NCBI RefSeq assembly: GCF_017654505.1
Contig: NC_054537.1
Location: 73,917,618-73,981,617 of the forward strand
DNA length: 64,000 nucleotides
DNA from: Polyodon spathula
Lineage: Eukaryota; Chordata; Actinopteri; Acipenseriformes; Polyodontidae
Reading direction: 5' to 3'
Part shown: positions 57,673-64,000 of the stretch, in pieces
Numbering within the stretch: the first letter of the stretch is position 1
Layout: each line of letters starts with the position of its first letter
Translations under genes and position numbers: made by a program
The notes under the pieces: generated by a model
What the model was told of the DNA's origin: nothing
Seen by the model: only the letters and a program-made list of their open reading frames with translations
Databases searched by the model: none

Positions 57673-60550
57673 CTTCTGTAATATACTATTTGAGAGAACT
57701 ATTTGCTCTGATGTTGAAATTACAAAGAAATTCAATCATATGTACAAATATATGGTTTCATAATTGCACTGTGCTGTACATACTGTACCAAAATTGTGTT
57801 TTGCATTTTGTTGAAAATACATTGGTTGCAAACTAAACTTATAACTTATGTGTTGCCTATTAGCTCTTTCATATATACACAATCTTTTTATATACAGTGT
57901 AGATACATGTATTTTATAAAATGCACAGCTTATCCATTCATAACTTCGACTATGTGGCATTTCAAAATGGTGCAGTTAAAAAAGGGGCACTTCTGCAATT
58001 TTAAAATGTTTTTATATGGTTGGGCTAAAAAGATAATTCTTTGATACATGCTGATCATCACAGATGGGATGAAAATCCTTGAAAATATTCCACTTAATGG
58101 CCTGATTATAATCAGATAGGGTAATACATTTTTTACTTGAGGTGTGCTTTTTTATTTGGCATGATTACCAGGGATTATACACTGCTGCATGTATAACATC
58201 ATTCATGAAATAATCTGTAATTGCAGTGAACTACTGGGTTTAGCAAAACAGTTTGACAAACAGTGCATACTGTTAGCATACTGGTAATAGTGGTACAAAT
58301 GTTACCAGCGCAAACTACAAAGCCCTCCTGTTAAAGCGGCAGAGAAAAGGAAACCACACCATTCGGTTGCACTTAGCAGCAAGAATGAGAAATGAGAGTA
58401 ATATCCAACTACAGTAGCTGGTTACAGGCTGGTTATTATGAAATTTTAAGAAACTCTCAGAAACAGGTAAGGTGATTTTCCAGTTTGGAATTTGTATTGA
58501 ATAGTAAGATGATGTTTCATGAATTGCTTGTGATCACTATAGAATCGTGGTAGCCACTATTTTTACCAACTTAATAAACAACATTGCAACCTTCTCTAAT
58601 ACAGTACTCGTATAGAGAGAGGCGTTGGCTAACTGTCTATTATTGCCTACAGGGCTTCTAAAGCTTCCGAAACATATTTTTTGAATACATTGGAATAGCC
58701 CAAAAGCTTTTTTTCTTGAACCAAACAGCAGTGAGAACTGTAGTAGATCCTAAATGTCATGTTTGTTAAATTACGAGCCTTTTTTGGGGGGAAGGGTGGG
58801 GGTGTGTGTGGTTATAGAATTTTGTAGCCTACTGTGTGTGGCGTGGTATGCCAATGAAATTGGTTGCAGTTACTGTATAGTTGGAATGGGCAATCTGCAG
58901 GCGTTTAGTGGTCAGCAACCTCAGACTTCCGAGAATGAAATTGTAGCTTATGGTCTTATTTTAATATCAAGGAACGGTTTTAGATGTATCAACAGCAGTA
59001 AATCCTTATATTTTTCATGTTCATACATAGGTATATGCAAAGCTATATTGCTGTAAAAGAGGCTTTCCTACACCATAACTCTTTTCTATCTACAATTTGT
59101 TATAAACAAACATCAGACATTGCTAGCACAATACTCACAATAGAATAATACACTACATATAAAGACATGGAAATTCAACCAAGAACGGAATGACAGGAAC
59201 TGCGAAAAAGTGACCAAAAAAACCCAGTTGCTGACATAAACCTCACAAAGATTTATTTACGTTTAGTCGGAGAAACGAAGTACGGGGATAAACAAATGCT
59301 TGACTTTTTTTAAGCGACAGAGAATATGTAAAATATCATCACTATAGCATGTTTTTATCAAAATGTGTTTGTATGAGTACTGTGCAGTCTAGACTACTTT
59401 TGGTTTCTTTAAAAACATCCTAGAACAGTTTGTGAATGTTAAACTTTTTATGTATTTAAGCACATCATATACAATTTTTTGAAAGGCTGTTTTAATTATA
59501 GATATATATTTTTTTCTTGTTAAATGTAATCAATTTAGAAAAAAAATGAATCTTTATAAATCACTGTTCTACTTCATTAGCTTTTCATGAAACCTACTGA
59601 TGTAATTTATCAGGTAGAAGTAGCAGTACACATCTTTTTGCCTCACAGAGCTGTTTTAATGGGGGTGTTATTTGTTACTGCAGCTTTGGAGAAGAAACTG
59701 GGTCTTTGTCAGTGTCCTGTTGATGCAGTAGTTTACAAATCCCCATAGGAAACACCAAAGAGTCATGTTTTAGAATAAGAGTAAAAGATTAAGAGATACT
59801 GTATAGTCCTAATACAGTTCCCAGAGACCACAACTTCTATCAGTAGGGGTTAATTCTGACTAACATTAAACCAGTAAAAGAGTAAATTACTGTATATGCT
59901 TATTAAACTCTTCCATTTAAAGGAATGGAGAAAACCAAGAATAATTTAAATTATCAAGCAAATAATCACCTTCCATTTTGGGATGGATGTTAAATACATA
60001 GACCGTAACCTATGATCCTTTGATCAATTTAGCCTTTGGAAGTAGTCAATGTAAATATAAGATGCACCTATAGTTTTTAATCTGATTTAAATAAACAGTG
60101 CACTGTATGTGCATTGGGGAAATAGGCTGATGATTTCCAAATATAAGGATAAGGATTTGATAGACTTACACAAAGAAACATGGTTAATGATAGTTTACAT
60201 CCTCCTCTTAAAAAAGGTCACAGGACCACAAGTACATGTGTTTCACTCCGAGTGACTTTTGTATCCTGTCTAATTCAGTTGTCTAGCTGCTCCTCCTTTT
60301 GATGTCTTCTTATCTTGGCTCAAGATATTTTAGGTGTAATATCTATAGGGCACAAAATTTTGTTATTTACATTTATACAGCTTATTATCCTGTCAGTAAC
60401 AGCCAAGCTTTCCTTGATAATGTTAGCGTATCTGCATTTCTAAAAGCTTTTAACAGAATATAGTATAATAACCTAATATGACGAGATGACACAAAACACC
60501 AAGTGTACTAAACAGGAAAAAAAACTGGATAAAAAATGTACTTTTCATAA

Positions 60551-60586
<36 letters not shown>

Positions 60587-61889
60587 TTTTTTTTTTAAAA
60601 AAGCAACATTTGTATAAAGAACAAGCTTTTTTAAATGTGGTATTCCATTTACTCCACAGTAAATGTTTTTCTATATTGCCTAAGTGGTATATTATTTTTG
60701 ATAAACAGGAGTTTAAAAATAGTTAAAAACGAGTAACTTAATTTAAGACAAATGTTTATTTTATATAGCAGTATGGGATTTAATGGCCCATTTTATATAA
60801 GTGCAATCTGTACATGGCAGTGCAAAGTTAAAATATCAAAGAACAGAGGGAATGACTGTAGTACATGTGTATTATGAGACCTACATAATTCAAAGGATAT
60901 TTTTGATGAATCTAACCATATGAACTGTGTTATTTTCGAAACAGATAGATACATATCCTTTAAATATTATACATAAATTAGTCAGATATCTTGTTCCCAA
61001 ATAATTGATAACAGTACAACATTGTTACATGTTTAACAACAAACACAATTCTTTGTTTTCTAACTCAGTATGTGACTTAAAAGAGATGTACCCTCAGACT
61101 GCATTGCGGTTTAATAAAACATGCTTACTGCAAGGTATATTCACATTTCCATATTCACAACCATGCTGTTTAAATGGATTACTTTCATTGTGTAAAGTGA
61201 GAATTAATGATTAGAAATCATTTGCAATTTAATTTGAAATAGACTGCGTGCACTTTGTCTGGATTTTAAACTTGCTAAGTGAAACATGAAACATGACACA
61301 TCAGCACTTTGTGGTTTTGTACAAAGTTAAGGATTGGGAGTTTGCAAATAAATAAATAAATAAACAAACAAATAAAAAGAAATGCAATTCCCGAAAAAAT
61401 ATTTCCATCAAAATAAATATTGTTTGAGCTTTGATGTTTATTGAATGCAAAACAAACAGGTTGATAATGTTTTAATATGTATGTGACATAGGGACGGATT
61501 TTATGCTTTTTACTCTAAATTGATATCAGCACAAATTACCCCTGAAAGGAAAAAAACACCAATTACAATTCTAAAAAAAGAAATGTGGAAAAAAACCCTA
61601 AGATTACTCACATACCCTTAAATTAAATGTCTGTTTATTTCTCGTTTAGTTATTTTTTTGGGGAAACTTGCAGGAAGTAGACTTTTGAATGCTTTAAAGT
61701 TCCTATTTATCAGCATAGTAGCTGTTTAAATATAAAATGGCAGTCTTTAGTTGTGCAATTATTAGGGTATATCAGTTGTTTTTATATTTTTTATTAGTTT
61801 CAGTTAATATCTGTACATCTGCTTAGTCCTACCAAGCAGTCTAAAAGTATATAGTAATAGTTGGGTTTCTTTATAGAATAATTTATTCA
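57673..61889. other. SALL3 upstream gene-poor DNA
   Basis: No gene recognised. A G-rich patch at 58,786-58,810 and a CA microsatellite at 60,553-60,580 are the only notable features. Confidence 0.45.
60553..60580. repeat. (CA)n microsatellite
   Basis: About 14 units, directly visible. Confidence 0.95.
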
Positions 61890-62330
61890 CACTTATAACT
61901 GGCAAAACGTCATGCTTCATGAATAATCCCACTCATTCCACAATAATTTTTTTGTGGTCACAGCCCAATCCATTACCTGCTTCAATGAACCGTCTTGTTG
62001 CTAATGTGCAGTGCTTTCACCCCCAGGTGATGGAAATACCTGCCCTCTTTCCAGCCTGCCATTAATTATAGTTATCATTAATATGTATAATTCATGAGAA
62101 CATTTGTTTGTCAAGCATTCCAGACAAGTCACTTAAATCCTAGATCAATTGATAACGTTCACACCAACGTGGTCTGGAATAAAAATGAACTTCATACTAA
62201 TTTTCATTCCCTTCAGGAATGTAATTGTTGTTACACCGACCATGCTGCAGTTTCCCTTGGGTTAAATTAAATTAAAAGTTTGTTTTGGTCACTATCATAT
62301 TAGACATTTTCCAGCAGTAAATGTTAATCA
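61890..62330. promoter_or_regulatory. Candidate developmental enhancer with TEAD-like and homeodomain-like sites
   Basis: About 0.44 kb of non-repetitive DNA with three TEAD/M-CAT-like sites (CATTCCAC, CATTCCAG, GGAATGTA), ATTAATTA-type homeodomain sites, CCAGGTGATGG and ATACCTGCC. Position is about 20.6-21 kb upstream of the SALL3 start. Inference from motif clustering only. Confidence 0.3.
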
Positions 62331-64000
62331 GTGCTGTTGTGGACCTTTTTTGACTTCCTTCTAATTGAAACATTTAACATTTTAAATATTTATAATATAC
62401 TAACAGCACATATAATTGTAGATTGGCCCTAAAATATATAACTCTTCTGTTCTCACAAACTTTTAACTCACTGTTCCAATCTAAGAACACCAAATTATCT
62501 GTTTCCTTGTCATTTACTTCTGTTCTGTTCTTGACCATTCTTTCAGCAAAGCAGAAGATGCTGATGAAATGTTAACATTACATTAAAGTTACATTCTTCA
62601 TAAAATGCTTATAAAATACTGCTTTACTCCTTCCTCAAAACGTTCCCAATTTTTCCTAGCTCAGTACATTTTAAAATACTGTTTTCAATACAACACCTAC
62701 CATACTCCTTCTAAAGTATATTTACAATTACTATATGATATTTACTCATCACTATTAAGTATACAACTCAGTACATCTGTAACATAGCTATAGTTGTATT
62801 TTGATACAATCACACATCCCGTTTTATTTTAGATTTTCAATCAAGTAATATGTTGTGTGTAGGTTGTGTCTTACTATAACAGAAACACTTTTACCATAAT
62901 CAACCAGAGCTCACACTACACAACTTGACATCCATAATTACAATATGAGGCACACAACACACAAAATATTAACTTATAAATTGATATGACATTTCGTAAA
63001 CTACTTGAGCTTTGTTCTTGTGGTTAATGAGCTCACATAACCCCTGAGTGTAATTATATTTCACTCTGTATGCATTATGTCAGCATATTCCTTGAAGCCA
63101 TTTTTATTCTGGATACAGATGTCGTTCATCACTTTTTTGTAGCAATCACAATATTTCTGCCATTGTTCTTCTAATCAAATTTTTATTAGCTTGATGGATA
63201 TTTTAGTAGTAACGAATGCAGTTAGAACTACAAAGTTGTAATCAGGACAAAAAAGGGTTAAATCCTGTTGCTTCTTACCTTATTTTTTTTGAGTGTGTTG
63301 CATATTAGTCAGTGAGCTGATTCCAAACCTAGCTGATACCAGTAAGAATGTAAAAATTTCAACCTCATGCTATTTCATTTTATGTGAATAAAACAGTAAG
63401 GTCAGACTGTTTTAATAAAATAAAGCTATTTTTTTGCTTTAAAAATTGGTAACGTCTTTGTATTCATTTAAAATTTGCTTTCGGGAAAAGAATTGGCTTG
63501 TACCCAATTTATACTAAATTGGGAACAAACATCAATTGCCCTTAAAGTCACCTCATTTTTTTTTTTTTTTTTCGCTTCCTCTGTATGTTGTTTTACTTAG
63601 GCCTAACAAAAATAATATCAGCAACATTGTTCATCCACCTCATGCTCTTGTCTACATTAAAATGAGGGAAGAGTCATTACAATGATAGAATTTAACAATA
63701 ACAGTATCCCGCTACCTTGCAATATGATTAAGTGCATTTTATTTGTGGTGTAAATGAAAGAAGCAGCATTATGGTATTATAGTTGTGGTACTGTGACAGC
63801 TCTGTCAAGTGGACACAAAAAGCAAGTATATTTTTATACTAAGCCCTCAAAATCACAAAAGGGATTATGGGCTGCAGATTCTTGAGTTTCCATCATTTCG
63901 ACAGAGGAACAGTTCTGCTGAATAATAATTCATAGCAGCCCGTTGTTTTGTGTCTTAATGGCACATTGCAGCTGTATTAAAAAAACAAACAAAAAAAAAA
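62331..64000. other. SALL3 distal upstream DNA
   Basis: AT-rich; T run at 63,556-63,572. No gene or transposon recognised. Confidence 0.45.

Noticed and set aside
58786..58810. G-quadruplex candidate GGGGGGAAGGGTGGGGG
   Set aside because: Only three clear tracts, with the fourth needing a split of one run; too weak to list.

Overview
The window is vertebrate nuclear DNA: AT-rich, intron-rich, full of microsatellites, with one large zinc-finger gene and a dense layer of old transposons. The transposon set (a tRNA-derived SINE, an L2/CR1-type LINE tail, Tc1, hAT-like and piggyBac-like pieces) points to a ray-finned fish. The SINE resembles, from memory, copies seen in sturgeon and paddlefish; that placement is inference.

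Two protein-coding genes are supported, both on the minus strand. SALL3 (Spalt-like transcription factor 3) is complete: exon 1 at 41,127-41,208, exon 2 at 25,818-29,365, exon 3 at 22,558-22,989. The joined reading frame is 1,353 codons with one C2HC finger and nine C2H2 fingers, the last split by intron 2. A CCAAT/TATA arrangement at 41.37-41.43 kb is the likely core promoter, and poly(A) signals lie about 0.7 and 2.5 kb past the stop. About 10 kb downstream, 11,441-11,520 holds a short exon that matches the start of a class-2 P4-type ATPase (ATP9B). It sits under a compact promoter with CRE, CCAAT and a YY1-like site over the start codon. SALL3 next to ATP9B is the known vertebrate gene order, which supports both calls.

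Layout: 1-11,440 is ATP9B intron 1 as far as the window shows, with nested transposon relics. 11,441-11,670 is ATP9B exon 1 and promoter. 11,670-20,060 is the intergenic spacer, with a truncated Tc1 element and one copy of a duplicated 0.8-kb segment. 20,060-22,557 is the SALL3 3' flank or 3' UTR, carrying the other copy of that segment. 22,558-41,208 is SALL3, with a 1.37-kb terminal-inverted-repeat element in intron 2. 41,209-64,000 is SALL3 upstream DNA with no recognised gene; a few complex, motif-rich stretches there are possible developmental enhancers.

Most other open frames are short, chance or simple-repeat derived. Exon borders, the promoters and the 3' end were read by eye from splice and motif consensus and from remembered family sequences; no alignment was run.
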